64,000 nt of DNA from Glebionis coronaria (Eukaryota; Streptophyta; Magnoliopsida; Asterales; Asteraceae). Under the pieces are notes generated by a model. The model saw only the letters and a list, made by a program, of their open reading frames with translations. It ran no database searches and was not told the origin of the DNA. The stretch lies in NCBI GenBank assembly GCA_025667525.1, contig CM046882.1:550138630-550202629 (forward strand). Direction: 5' to 3'. The position numbers were made by a program, and so were the translations under genes. How positions within the stretch are numbered: the stretch's first letter is position 1; each line of letters opens with the position of its first letter. Positions 44,161 to 55,984 of this stretch are shown in pieces.

Positions 44161-46489
44161 ACTTAAAGGAAAGTTTATCACGGATGATAACTTATCCTCC
44201 ACAACGGGAAATTAATTTTTCTCGGTCATGAGCTAGTCACAAAACATTCAAAGTTTTGAGCTCATGTAAGTGGGAATTTATTTTAAAACCGTTGAACATA
44301 ATTTTTCAAGAATTTCTCAAAAAGATTTTTCTAAATCTTTCAAAATTGTGTGTTCAACACTCCCTTCCTCATATGTGGTTTTCATATCTCAAAATTATCA
44401 TATGTTATTTTGATAAATTTTTGAGGTGGAGCATTTTAAAATCAAGCCTTTTAATATTGTTGGGTACATCTCTAATATTGTCATATTTTATGTATCCAAC
44501 ACATTCCGAAAATGATATTAAATCTGTCATATATAGTATCGGTAAAGTCATCTCAACTCCGTACCTCAACATATATTGTGGTGTCATTTTACTAAAATTT
44601 TGTCAAATTTTGTCTCAAGACACACATATATTGTTGAGGGGGAGCGTCCCGACTGAAAAAGTTCCATGATTCATGCGTGCACACATGTTTCTCTCCCAAC
44701 AATTTTAGAAATTGTCAGATTTTAATCCATTGGTATCTCTAATATTATGTTTATATATTAGAGATAGGGGAGAAAATGTGATTAAAATGTAATATATCGT
44801 AAAAAGTGATCTTAAAGACTCAAGTGCAACTCTTTCCTTCACATGCCAAACTATTTCGTATATCGATGCATGTGTGTAGGGGGAGCTTTTTGGAAATGTA
44901 AAACTTTCAAAGTGTTAAAAGTTTTGATTTCTATCAAGCATTTTGAATGGTTTTCAAAGGTTTAATGATTACGATCTATACCCAAAACAACCTACTATCC
45001 ACGAAGGAATGTTGGAGTCAAAAGGTGGTTTAAGATAGGAAACTAAGTCCTATGATCCAACCAGAACCGAAGGGATCTACCCAAGGACATTCCATAGCTA
45101 GAAATAGTTGTCCTTAGGAAAGATGGAGTTGAATGAAGCTGAATGCGGACCAATTACTTAAGTTAGCACTGGAACAATCACAACAAGGTGCTAGTGATGA
45201 CGTATTGGTAAGCATTGAAGGAGTTGAATATTCTATGCAACTTAGGCAGAAACCGGGTTAACACATATCTTGAAGACAAGTCATCATGGACCTAATGATG
45301 CAATGCACAACCCTTCCAAGCCATTCGAGTTTCTCTCAAAAGAAACTTGTCTCATTGTCACGGAGATCAACACGTATCTATTGACTTTCTCACTCCGAGT
45401 TAGTTAATATTGAAAAGGTGGCAGTCTGCTCCAACTTCCGATTACCAAAATGCACTTATTGAGTCTAGAGCCAAAAGAGATCAATCTATCATCTCATTAG
45501 GACACAATCGAGTCCTACGCATTATCCTTGTGATATTGCCAGAACATCTGAGTGATACGATTCACAATGAAGATGGAAATCCTGCTTGAGCCAGCATTAA
45601 ACAAGCTCATGGTAGATAACTTGTGCGATTCTACACGAATCAAACTTGTAAGAACTGGAGAGCAACTAAGTTTCGATTCTTAATTGATTCAAACTTGATT
45701 CCAGGTTTCTTCGTAAAAATCCGTGTGATCTTGCCAGAACATTCAGAGTGACACTCATTAGAGTTCACAGTGACGAATGGAAATCCTTCCAGTGTCAACT
45801 TCAAACAGCACTGCGGTAGGTAACTCGCAAGATTCTTTATGAATCGAGCTTGTGACAAACTGGAAAGCAACAATGGTGCGATTCTTTTAGAATCAAACTT
45901 GTTCCAGGAATTCTGAATTGACGACTCTAATCAGACGGATAATTTATCCTTATGATTCACTCTTTACGTTCGCAGTCTGCTTTGAGACGGTTGAGTAAAG
46001 AGAACTGGCTACTACCGCTAGGAAACCCTGTCAATGAGGTTCTTAATCGAATCTACCCGATCACAGGTATGGTATCTGATACCGTCTAACGGTCTTCACC
46101 GACCGGAGGTAAAACGCTACCGAGTTAGAATGAAATGTTCAAAGCCATTTTATCCTTGTCTATATATGTTGCTGCATATCAAGAAGGTGGCGTAGCTGTG
46201 TACTAACCGATGTCGATTCAGAAGTCACAAGAGCACAAGATGGCGATAATCAAGATACCTAAGAATGTAAGAATGTAAAAGGGTTATCTTAGTCACAAGG
46301 AGCACAAGATGAACATCTCAAGCACTCAAAGTCAAATGACAAAGGCTCAAGATAAAGATCACAAAAGCATGAAGGAACAAAGACATTTCAAACAAGATCA
46401 AGACCAAGATACAAGACCAAAGAATGAAGATCACCTCCACAAAGATGTACTCACTCAATCATCTTATGCATTTAAAGATGACCGATACA
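44161..46489 (+). other. Copia-derivative 3' non-coding region
   Basis: It begins with the third hairpin-repeat unit (to about 44275). It includes GAGGGGGAGCG (44637), TAGGGGAGAAAATGTGATT (about 44766) and GTAGGGGGAGC (44877). It then has a long segment matched in reverse complement by 62450-63700, for example the GGTCTTCACCGACCGGAGGT segment at about 46092. Within it, two related units of about 200 bp occur (about 45500-45690 and 45700-45910), each with CCAGAACAT, GGAAATCCT, GATTC and CTTGT landmarks. It has no coding frame of note. Confidence 0.75.
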
Positions 46490-46500
46490 TTGGGGGAGAT
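46490..46500 (+). other. Copia-derivative polypurine tract
   Basis: TTGGGGGAGAT lies immediately before the LTR. The related element has TTAGGGGGAGAT on the minus strand at 62048-62059. Confidence 0.75.
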
Positions 46501-46865
46501 TATTAGCCCTATATTTTATATAGTCGAACAAGAATGTAATAGGTCATCTTAGTCGTTATTGGTCTTGTGTTGTAATAGGTTAGTCGGGAAAATCGGGCTT
46601 GGACTTTAAGCTAATATTGTCTAAGTTAGGGGCGTAAGCCCAAGCAAAGCCAAGCCTGGCCCATGAACAAGCCCACTAAAGCCTTATGGCATGACATATA
46701 AATACCCTCTTCCATGTGTGGAGGAGGGTGTTGGTTACTAATCACTTTCTCTCTCTAATAGTGTTTAACCATCCAAATCTCTCTAGTTTCTCTCTCTACT
46801 TTTCTTCTCTTTCTCTATCTAAATATCATTAATATTGTGTGTTATGGATTGAAGTGGGATTAACA
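46501..46865 (+). mobile_element. Copia-derivative 3' LTR, about 365 bp
   Basis: It runs from TATTAGCCC (canonical TG mutated to TA) to GGGATTAACA. A TATA box (ACATATAAATACC, 46694-46706) precedes a CT-rich leader (TTTCTCTCTCTAATAG, TTTCTCTCTCTACTTTTC). Size and layout match 61717-62047, but the U3 sequence differs. Confidence 0.7.
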
Positions 46866-48724
46866 GAGATGAAAGGAAGGTGATACCTCCTTCCACTTCC
46901 TTCCTATGGGAGACAGCAATGCTCCCCTAAGCTTGACCAACAGCTAGGTCAAGCTAGGGGTGTCTTGGATGTAAAGAAGTGTCAACCAAGACTACTGCAG
47001 TCAATGGTTGGACTTGGGGGTGAGATGGTTGATTTGAGATAAAGAAAACAAGCAAACCTTAGTCTTTGATGAACCAACACCACTAGCTACAAGCTTATGA
47101 TGAGATTATCAGAGAGATAAGGGGTTAGTACCAATAGTAGTTTAAGCATACAAAGAAAACAAGTAAACAGATTTTTCCAAAGAGTATTATCCCCACATCT
47201 TGAATCTTCCCAAACAAGAGGTCTCACTTCACGTTGATAGACTATTATCAGGGTGATATGATCAACCTAGAGTTTAAAAGTTATCAAGTGCTTGAACAAG
47301 AGATTTGGAAAAACCAGAGATTTTGAACACCTTTTGAAACACAAATTCAGAAAACTTAAAACCAACTTTTTAAAACGAATTTAAAGCATGTAAATGATAA
47401 CACTAACAAGACTAATAAAATGGAACTTGGATTTTGTCACAAACAAACACACTATTTTCTCATTCATAGGAAAGAGGCTTTACAATGTTTTGACCTAGGA
47501 AACCAAGAACAACTTTCTAAGCTAATGACCTACTGGCTTTATATAGAGCCTTACATGAGTCTAAACACTAGAAACCCTAATGCTTAAATTCCATAAATGC
47601 CCTTGTAGATTTTAAATAAGTCTTGAACCCATGTGATGTTTTTGGACGTTTGCTGAGATGCCAGAGGTGTAGAGATAACCTTGGCCTTTCTTTTTGATGT
47701 GGAGAACAAGCAATTCCATCCTAGACGTTCGAATCTCTGTCTCACTTTGTCTTCTTCCCAAAAGTGTAGCAGGGGAGGTATCATGTGACAATATGGGTGA
47801 GGTGGCAGCCAAGTAGTAGGTGGGGTTTTGTTTAGGTGATGGTAAATTAGCAATCTGGAGCTAATTACAAATATTCCCTTTGATTTGAACATTTGGTGGA
47901 TTAGGGTTCATGTGTGAATAGTTAAGTGTTTAATCCGTTTTGGGGATTTTGGTTAGTGTTTAGGCGCCAAGTTTAAACTTGGATTAAGTATTGATAAACG
48001 GGGTTGGTGGGTTGGTGAGGTGGCAAGGAGGTGAGTTGTGATTAGTTAAGGGTGTTAGTGGGGTGATGTGGCAGCCACTGGTTGGTTAAGATAAGTATTT
48101 GTGTCTCCCAGCTTTAGTCCCTCCCTTTCCATTTTGTGTTCAAACAAAGTATTGGCAGATTTCCTTTGTATATGAAGTTTTGATTTTTATACTTTGGCCA
48201 CATAAACTTTTGCAAAGTATAATCAAGGGTATATTTTGCCATTTCTTGAATCTTGAAGGGCTTTAAATGACTATTCTTGAAACTTTAAGGTCTTCACTTG
48301 TATGATTGAATTTGTGGAGGACTAAAAGTGACAAGTCTTCATTTTGTAGGGACCATTCTTGCTAATTCTTCAAGGTTGAGGGTCCTTTTTGTAATTTTGA
48401 CAAACTTTAGGGACCAAACTTGTAATTATGAATATACAAGGGTCTAAAGTGTAATTTATTAAATGATGAATGACCATTCTTGTACATCTTCAATTCTTCA
48501 AGGACTTTTCTTGGAAAATCAACACTAGGGTCCGGATCATTGTGCGGCTTCGTTTCCCGTGTTCGTTTTTGGTTGATTCTTGTGATCTTTTGTCATTTTC
48601 TCGATATCCGTACCTAAAATACACATTGAACAAACACAAGCATATATATGGCACTTTTTATGATATTTTCATCGTTTTAAGCCTGTTTTAGACGATGAGA
48701 CTATGTGTAAAAGCAGTCTCATCA
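46866..48724 (-). mobile_element. Athila LTR copy (U3 side), probably of the 5' LTR
   Basis: 47632-48724 matches 18891-19984 at about 96% by eye, with the same minus-strand start TGATGAGACTGC and terminal dyad. 46866-47631 continues the LTR inward. A minus-strand TATA box, CTCTATATAAAG (47537-47548), shows the U3/R boundary. No PBS adjoins it at 46866, where the copia derivative's LTR abuts. A gypsy LTR family begins directly to its right. Confidence 0.7.
47537..47548 (-). promoter_or_regulatory. TATA box of the Athila LTR
   Basis: The minus strand reads CTCTATATAAAG, followed by a normal-looking transcribed leader toward lower coordinates. Confidence 0.55.
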
Positions 48725-49883
48725 CTATACAATGTCCAAAATCTACTAAAGATGGTAATTCCGTATGATAATGTGATTTATTTATCCTCTCGATCCTAAG
48801 ACGTATCTCGTCATGTTAGGTCTCGTTTGGTCATATGTCGATCATTCAGTGTTTCGTTCTCGATCAACGAGTAATTTTTATCTCGTGAAGTCGTTGATCG
48901 ACTATTGGACTTTGTTCCTTGATCTACGTGTAATAGCAATATCAAGTGAGTTCATAGCCTCGCTTTACTGCTTTATATGTTTTTATAAACCCGCGAGGAG
49001 GAATACATACTCTTGGTATAAATTATATGTTGATTATATATTTGATTTTGAGAGAATACATGTTTATGAATAAACATGCGAGGTTTTACTATATGCTTTA
49101 AACGAATACAAGTTGTTGTAAATGAATGTAAGATGTTTGATTAAATGCTTTTGAAAGATGAACACAAGCGTTGATTGTATTGATTGTGAACTGTTATTTG
49201 CTAAGTGCTGTATTGCCAAAACTTGGAAAGTACCTAAAACCCATGAACCGTTAACTACCTATGATGGGAAGGCGCTGGTACAGACGAAGGGATCCATTGG
49301 GATGGCCCCCACGTGGGCAGGTTGCACCTGTGGGATAGAGGCTCAGCCAGATGTGTTGTATGAGAAGTAAGGGGGTATTAGGCAAGATACCTGACTAGGG
49401 AATTATTTATACTTAAGGCTTCGGTGTCATGGCTTAGCAGAATAGAGTGGACTTTGAATATTGTATGTGTTACAATATTAACAGTGGATGAGATTCTTAT
49501 GTTCAAAATATTTACAGTATATTTAAAAACCCATTATTGTTTATTTAAAACCTATGAATTCACTCAACCATTGTGTTAACATTTTAGCATGTATTCTCGT
49601 GTGTATAGGTTTAAGCAGCTAGAGCATGGAGCCGCGCGAGATAAAGTAAAGGAAAAACAAACAATTTTCATTCGACACATCTAACAAATCTTTATTTTTA
49701 TTAAAGCTTGTAAATAAGCATTAGGACCTATTTCTATTGAACACTGATATTTAATAAAATTATTGAATGGCTTATTTTATAAAACATCTCTTTTGAGGTC
49801 GTTTTTTATGACTGTATGTGATGTGTTATGAAGTAACACCTAATGTTGATATTCTGTTGCCTTGTGACATTGGAGGTGTAACA
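48725..49883 (+). mobile_element. 5' LTR of the LARD-like element, left-truncated
   Basis: It starts within the LTR (CTATACAATGTCC) at the Athila junction and ends GGAGGTGTAACA. It contains an 11-bp dyad, TCGATCAACGA...TCGTTGATCGA (about 48859-48900). Confidence 0.75.
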
Positions 49884-49886
49884 TAT

Positions 49887-49898
49887 TGGTATCAGAGC
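49887..49898 (+). other. Primer-binding site (initiator tRNA-Met)
   Basis: TGGTATCAGAGC begins three bases after the LTR end and perfectly matches the usual plant initiator-methionine tRNA complement. Confidence 0.9.
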
Positions 49899-50571
49899 AC
49901 TTGTTATAGAGAACTATGTCTTTTTTAAAACCTAGACTATTATAAAATTGTTTTGTTGCCTTATAAAGTATCTGTGCGCTCCTGTCTCCTAAGAACCCAT
50001 GCTTGGTTTTGATTGTGTGGTCCTATGTGTATGTAGCAGTGATTGTATGTATATGTACATACATACTATGGTATTCGAAGGCATTGCGCGTAATGATCCT
50101 TGTGTGATTATAATACATTTTATTATTCGGTTTTGTACCGAGTTTGGCCTCACCGTCAATCACCGATCTCGGTAATTAATTTATTATCCGAATACGAGTA
50201 TGAAACTCATTTGATATTTTGGGGACGTATATATTATTTCGTAATCGATCACATATCGACTAATTTGAACTCGAATGTTGTCATCGCATCGTGATGTGCC
50301 ATTTTAGGACATCTCCTTTCGAAACATAATTGATTATTATGTTAATAGTATTTCCGTTACTCCTTATGATTTTGAAGAATAATTTCTTCAAGGAGACGTC
50401 TTCTACGTAATATAACGTTTAATTTTATTGTGTTTGATTATGTTATGTTGACGAAAAGGAGGATGCCAATGTGGGACCTAAAATATATATGTACCTAAAT
50501 CAACTATGTATAATTAGGGTACAACAAAGATATGCTCATAGTAGTCATTAGTTGAGAAACTTAATACCTTG

Positions 50572-50760
50572 TATTTAAATGGAATGGGACAGTTAAATAT
50601 AGAGATTTTAAATCATTTAACTACATATCGTTTAAGGTTCTCTTATTTAAATGGATTGGGACATTTGAATAAGAAAGTTTTAAACCACTGGACCCTAGAT
50701 TGTTTATGGTTTCTTTATTTAAATGGAATAGGACGTTTGAATACAGAAATTGTGGAGTTA
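50572..50760 (+). repeat. 72-bp tandem repeat, open in frame (24-residue units)
   Basis: Units start at 50572, 50644 and 50716 with TATTTAAATGGA. The ORF 50569-50769 translates them as YLNGMGQLNIEILNH..., YLNGLGHLNKKVLNH... and YLNGIGRLNTEIVEL. The period is an exact multiple of three, and substitutions are often conservative (M/L/I, Q/H/R). Confidence 0.8.
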
Positions 50761-51390
50761 GTTTGTTGACACCCTTGGCTTGTTATGGTATGTAATTTGG
50801 ATATGATATCGTGTTTTGAGATGGTATTACCTGAGTAGGATGATTTATAATCGTCTTGTTGAAGTAAATTGAGACGCCTTTTTATTTGAGTAGCAAAGTT
50901 GTAAGTTCCCGAACCATAAATTTATAATTGTTATTTACATAGGACACCTTTGTATGTAAATAACAAATTATAAATGAGTGGGCTCAAGTGTGCCCGACTT
51001 GGTTTCTGATTATTTTGTATACGGACGTATTTCTTGGACTCGTGTTTCATTGGTATGAATCGTTCTTTATCATCATCATTATGGTTATTATTGATTATCA
51101 TCTATGTACGAGTAACCCGTTAGACTTCTCTCGAGTTATGATTTCTCTTTATGGACTATTTCTAATAAGTCCGGACCATCACGAGCTTTATAAGCTAACC
51201 GCTAGGAACCTTTATTCAACCCGAGAATAGACGAATCGTTTAATCCACTTCAAGATTGAAGGGTATAATTGTACTTAGATCAACAATCTAATTCTCATCA
51301 ACAACTCATTTTAAGCGAAACTATTTTGAAATTTTGTTTCTTGTTACCGATGGTTCATCGAAGAATTTTTCAAACGTAATGAGAATAACT

Positions 51391-51510
51391 TTTGGGTATG
51401 GATCCGTTTGTGAGCACCCTTTAATATCTTTTGGGTGTGTATCCGTTTGTGAGCATCATGTAATATCATTTGGGTATGGATCAGTGTGTGAGCACCATTC
51501 GATGATCAAA
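51391..51510 (+). repeat. 39-bp tandem repeat, open in frame (13-residue units)
   Basis: Units start at 51391, 51430 and 51469. The ORF 51334-51549 reads them as FGYGSVCEHPLIS, FGCVSVCEHHVIS and FGYGSVCEHHSMI. Confidence 0.8.
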
Positions 51511-54461
51511 ATATTTTTGGATATGCATCCATGGCTATCAGGCCTGTGAACATCCTTCAACTTGCAAACTTTTCTTTGACTGGACTTATCCGAAAATCCT
51601 GTCAAATATTCTTATTTATCATGGCTTGGCTATATAGCAAGCATGAGTTAACTTGATTGAACTTATTGATTTGACATGGTTTGGCTATTTTACAAGCATG
51701 CCGTAATGTGATTATCTGTGCTTAATGATAGCTTTCATTTTTGATTTAGATCGTGGCGCTTTCGATATAGTAATGTATACTCCGAACGGTTTCCGTGTCA
51801 ATGAATCCGCTTTTGACAAAATAGGTTTGCATTTTCGAGATCATACAATTGGGTGATTTTGTACGACTAGTACTAATTACCTCGTCTTGAATATTTTGTA
51901 AAGTTTTCGATGGAGTTATGTGCGATTCATGCGATTTTCTCTTATGAGGTAATCATTTTAATGTGACTTGTGGTCGATATGTGTTTTAATATGTGATCAC
52001 CGGCACTTATGAATTGATTGTCGCATTGGAAAATTTCCCATATGCGCCCAATTCTTTCGACTCTTCACTTGTCATGTGGAATTTTCAAACTTATATCGTC
52101 CGCCACAAGTTTAATAAGCTAGTAGTATGTACCTTGAAGCCCTTCCAAAAATTGACGACTTGTTAATTTTTTTGCTTCCAATGGCTTTTCCTTCGAGTTA
52201 TGTATTCATCATTCCTTATAAGGATTGAAGCTACCTTCAAGCCGTTCACTTGTGTCCGTTATGTATACTCGTTGCTTTGACTTTTGTCCATTTAACCTTC
52301 GCTGGAAACCTCAACGATGGCTTGACTATTTCTCACCTCTTCGTAATTTAACCGAAGACTATTAAGACGAATTAAGCGTCAGGACGTCGCTTCCTAAAGG
52401 GTAGACACCGTGGTAACCCGAAATTAAAATTAATATATAGACCGAGCTCTAATACTATTCTTAGTATTCAGATCAATATTTATTACTCGACTTTTATTTG
52501 TCATGTTCGTTCTACGAATAATATTGAATTCTCGGCAAACCGGTAACGTTAAGGCCTTAATGTATCGTGTCATTTATTATTTATCGGTAAGGTCTATCTT
52601 CGTCATCAACCGAAAATATACTCGTCATGACAAAGAAATATTTTCTATTGTCGTCATTTTAATTTCTCGTTTTACAAGCATTCTTCGTAATAACGTTAAA
52701 ACTTTAGGCGTCATTTGCTTGTTCGACGCATTAACATTTATTAAATTATAATCCTCGTTTATTTACCAAAATATAAATGTTCTCTAAAAGTCGACGTTTT
52801 TATTTTATATTAAGCGTTTATTTTTCGTATTTTATAGTATCTTTCAAATTGCGTAACACTAAAAATATCGGATTTCAATAATACCCGCTTTTACAAATTG
52901 TGGGGCAAGATTAATTCAGGATCTCACCCCAATTAATAAAAACACACTAGAACACATGACAGGTGCCATTCATAAGGACAATTGACCATTTATCCCAACA
53001 CGTGTCTTAACAATTACATGCTAAACATCAACTCATTCTCTCATTTTTGATACACCAAAACTAAATCTCATCAATTCTTTATCTCTTTGTTTTTCACACC
53101 GAACCAAATAATCAGCACAAACTCATCGACAAATATTTATTTTAACTATGATCATGTGTTAAAATACAAATCGAAGGCCAAGGATTATAGTTCTTATTCT
53201 TGTATTATTTTCTTCACCTACAAAAGAAATAATATCATCATCAACGTGATCATTTACAAATGCTTCAAGGGCTGAGATTTTAAGTGTTTTTACAAGGAAT
53301 TCAAGGTGTTCCTAGTAGTCTAATAATATTGGTGGTTTGATGGTGGGATTGATCAAGAGTTGATTGGCTTAATATTATCTTTGTTGATATTTTCATCATT
53401 CTTTTGTAAGGATCTTCCCATTTATATTTTTCTTGTAAGATCATTGTATATCCTTTTTGTAATTATGTAAATTTTATTTTACTACTGATTACATGATGTA
53501 ATAGTTGATGAGTGGGTTTTGAACATTGTACACAATTTTGTGACATAAAAATATAAGCTTAAATAAGCCCGGGGAAATACTTATGATTTGAAGGGTTAGA
53601 TCAGTTTAAAAAACGTGACCTTTATGGTAAATCAGTAGGTATTGGTCCATGGAACAGAACATAGAGTGATAGATCTCGTGACGATACCTGATGAATTAGA
53701 TACAACCGAAACGATAAAAAGTACCGAATCTAAACATGCTGTATAAACTGACATAAAACTCTTATAAGATATCAGAACCATTGAAAAAGGTGGAACTATG
53801 GGTTGTAGATAAATTCATGAAGAACTAGAATCAATTGGATAGTCCATCATTTATTAACGGTTTGGAATGGCGACCGAAACGATGACAACGAGATTAGCTG
53901 CCTAAAACAGCCAACTCTTCTAAGTGAGAAAATGGGCAAATAAGCTATGATAAGTATGCATTAGGGGTAAACTGAACTTATAATCAGTAAAGTATATAAG
54001 TTACTAATAATTTTGGTATAAATAGCTCGCCTAGATGATTTATGGTTTAAGAGATATGATCTAGTTAACGAGGCATGTTGGAAAAATTGTAAGAAATGGG
54101 GCTATGATTGATTAATGTAAAACGTGTTAATTTTTATAAAAACCAAAGTGGAAAAACCCACTTTCCGGGAATTATAGTCTCATTTGTATACTGATAATTA
54201 TAGAACCGACCAACGTGAGATATTAAGTTGATATCGTTTGAGGCGTTTCACAGCCCGAAAAGCTTATAGAGTGGATTTGGGCCACAAAAGCCCAACATAC
54301 ACTCTTAATGGCTACTGGGCCATTATTGTACCTGAGATTGAAATGAACTAAGTCATATAAACTTGTAATGGGCTATTAGTGGGCTAATGATGGGCTTATT
54401 TGTCAAAAAATGAATAATACTTCAAAAATGACAAATTTTTATCATAGTAAAGTTTATAAAA

Positions 54462-55618
54462 CTTATACAATGTCCAAAATCTAGTAAAGATGCTATTTAC
54501 GCATGATAATGTGATTTTTTTGTCGTATCGATCATAAGACGCGTCTCGTCATGTTAGGTCTCGTTTGGTCATATGTCGATCGTTCGGTGTTTCGTTCTCG
54601 ATCAACGAGTAATTATTATCTCGTGAAGTCGTTGATCGACTACTGGACTTTGTTCCTTGATCTACGTGTAATAGCTATATCAGGTGAGTTCATAGCCTCG
54701 CTTTTACTGCTTTATATGTTTTTATAAACCCGCGAGGGAGAATACATGCTCTTGGTATAAAAGTATACGTTGATTATATATATGATTTTGAGAGAATACA
54801 TGTTTATGAATAAACATGTGAGGTTTGACTATATGCTTTGAACGAATACAAGTTGTTGTAAATGAATGTAAGATGTTTGATTAAATGCTTTTGAAAGATG
54901 AACACAAGCGTTGATTGTATTGATTGTAAACCGCTATTTGCTAAGTGTTGTATTGCCAAAATTTGGAAAGTCTCTAAAACCAAATGAACCGTTAACTACC
55001 TATGATGGGTAGGCGCTGGTATAGACGAATGGATCCATTGGGGATGTCTCTCACGTAGGCAGGTCGCACCTATGGGCTGGAGGCTTAGCCAGGTGTGTTG
55101 TATGAGAAGTAAAGGGGTATTAGGCAAGATAGCTGATTAGGGCATTATTTATACTTAAGGCTTCGGTGTCATGGCTTAGCAGAATATATTGGACTTTGAA
55201 TATTGTATGTGTTACAATATTAACAGTGGATGAGATTCTTGTGTTCAAAAGCTTTATGGTTTCTTTAAAAACCCATTATTGTTTATTTAAAAACCTATGA
55301 ATTCACTCAACCATTGTGTTAACATTTTAGCATGTATTCTCATGTGTATAGGTTTAAGAGCAGCTGGAGCATGAAGCCGCACGAGATAAAGTAAAGGCAA
55401 AACAAACAATTTCCATTCGATACATCTAACAAATCTTTATTTTTATTAAAGCTTGTAATAAGCATTGAGACCTATTTCTATTGAACACTGATATTTAATA
55501 AAATTGTCGAATGTTAAAATGTCTCTTTTGAGGTCGTTTTGTATGACTGTGTGTGATGTGCTATGAAGTAACACCCAATGTTGATATTCCGCTACGTTGT
55601 GAAATTGGGGGTGTTACA
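54462..55618 (+). mobile_element. 3' LTR (matched part) of the LARD-like element
   Basis: It matches 48725-49883, including the GATCAACGA dyad and the GTGAGTTCATAGCCTCGCTT segment, and ends GGGGGTGTTACA. The left boundary given is only where the visible match begins. Confidence 0.75.
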
Positions 55619-55970
55619 CTTCCTTAATTTTAGATGTATTGAATCAAATAATACAAATAGCACATAAAATCATATGATCCATGAAAAACATGCATGTTCA
55701 TCATGGATCCACCCAAATCTCTTAACAATAAAATATCTATGGATCGTAACCATACATGACATAACAATTAATCATGCAACAATCTAAAGATCATACAAAC
55801 ATGCGATTTAGGGTTTCAATTTTTATTTTTTTATAAAAAAAATTCGGCCAAACCGATTTAAAAAACAAAACCCTAATTTTTAGAAAACCTAAAAAAACAT
55901 GTATTTTTAACTCAAAAGAATTATTAGTTAAAAAACCTTTAGATCTCGATAATTATAACATGTTAAAACG
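55619..55970 (-). other. Outer copia 5' leader remnant
   Basis: It matches the leader of the 7719-18890 copia (14310-14632 plus 18226-18260). It shows the single CTTTA that is the empty site of the solo LTR in that copy. Confidence 0.8.
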
Positions 55971-55983
55971 GCTCTTGATGCCA
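55971..55983 (-). other. Outer copia primer-binding site
   Basis: The minus strand reads TGGCATCAAGAGC, close to the initiator tRNA-Met complement TGGTATCAGAGC with one change and one extra base. Confidence 0.75.
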
Positions 55984-55984
55984 C

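Larger units (their letters stand above)
30282..46865 (+). mobile_element. Copia-derived element lacking pol, with two nested insertions
   Basis: It carries a gag-pol spacer ORF split into 30282-30568 and 33546-34287, a hairpin-rich tandem repeat, a long non-coding 3' region with several AGGGGGAG tracts, a PPT and a 365-bp 3' LTR (46501-46865). The 5' LTR, gag body, integrase, RT and RNase H are all missing. Sequence from about 44760 to the LTR is matched by the reverse complement of 61717-64000. The left end at 30282 is truncated. It is interrupted by an LTR+PBS insertion (30569-33545) and by the gag-protease element (34638-44155). Confidence 0.75.
49899..54461 (+). other. Internal region of the LARD-like element
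   Basis: Apart from the two repeats I find no domain. A very weak RNase H-like echo (KYTRHDKEIFSIVV, about 52614-52655) is too short to call. Promoter-like features near 53030-53100 (CT-rich leader) and GGTATAAATAGC at about 54017 suggest that part of 52.9-54.5 kb is LTR. Confidence 0.45.
48725..55618 (+). mobile_element. Coding-poor gypsy-type LTR element (LARD-like)
   Basis: Direct repeats 48725-49883 and 54462-55618 are about 93-95% identical by eye and end GTGTAACA/GTGTTACA. The left one is followed by the PBS TGGTATCAGAGC. The internal region (49899 to about 52900) has no recognisable gag or pol, only short ORFs with protein-like repeats. The homology of the two repeats starts inside the LTR: the left copy is cut by the Athila LTR at 48724. 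The true 3' LTR probably starts earlier, perhaps around 52.9 kb, but I cannot place it. The 3' end adjoins outer copia leader sequence at 55619. Confidence 0.7.

Noticed and set aside
44256..44669. 137-codon plus-strand ORF, hydrophobic
   Set aside because: It lies in the copia-derivative 3' non-coding region. No domain is recognised, and the opposite strand is also open in part. An envelope-like frame was considered, but no signal or fusion-like features are evident.
52503..52751. Possible RNase H echo (KYTRHDKEIFSIVV) in an ORF
   Set aside because: One short match without the catalytic residues or neighbouring RT. Too weak to call.
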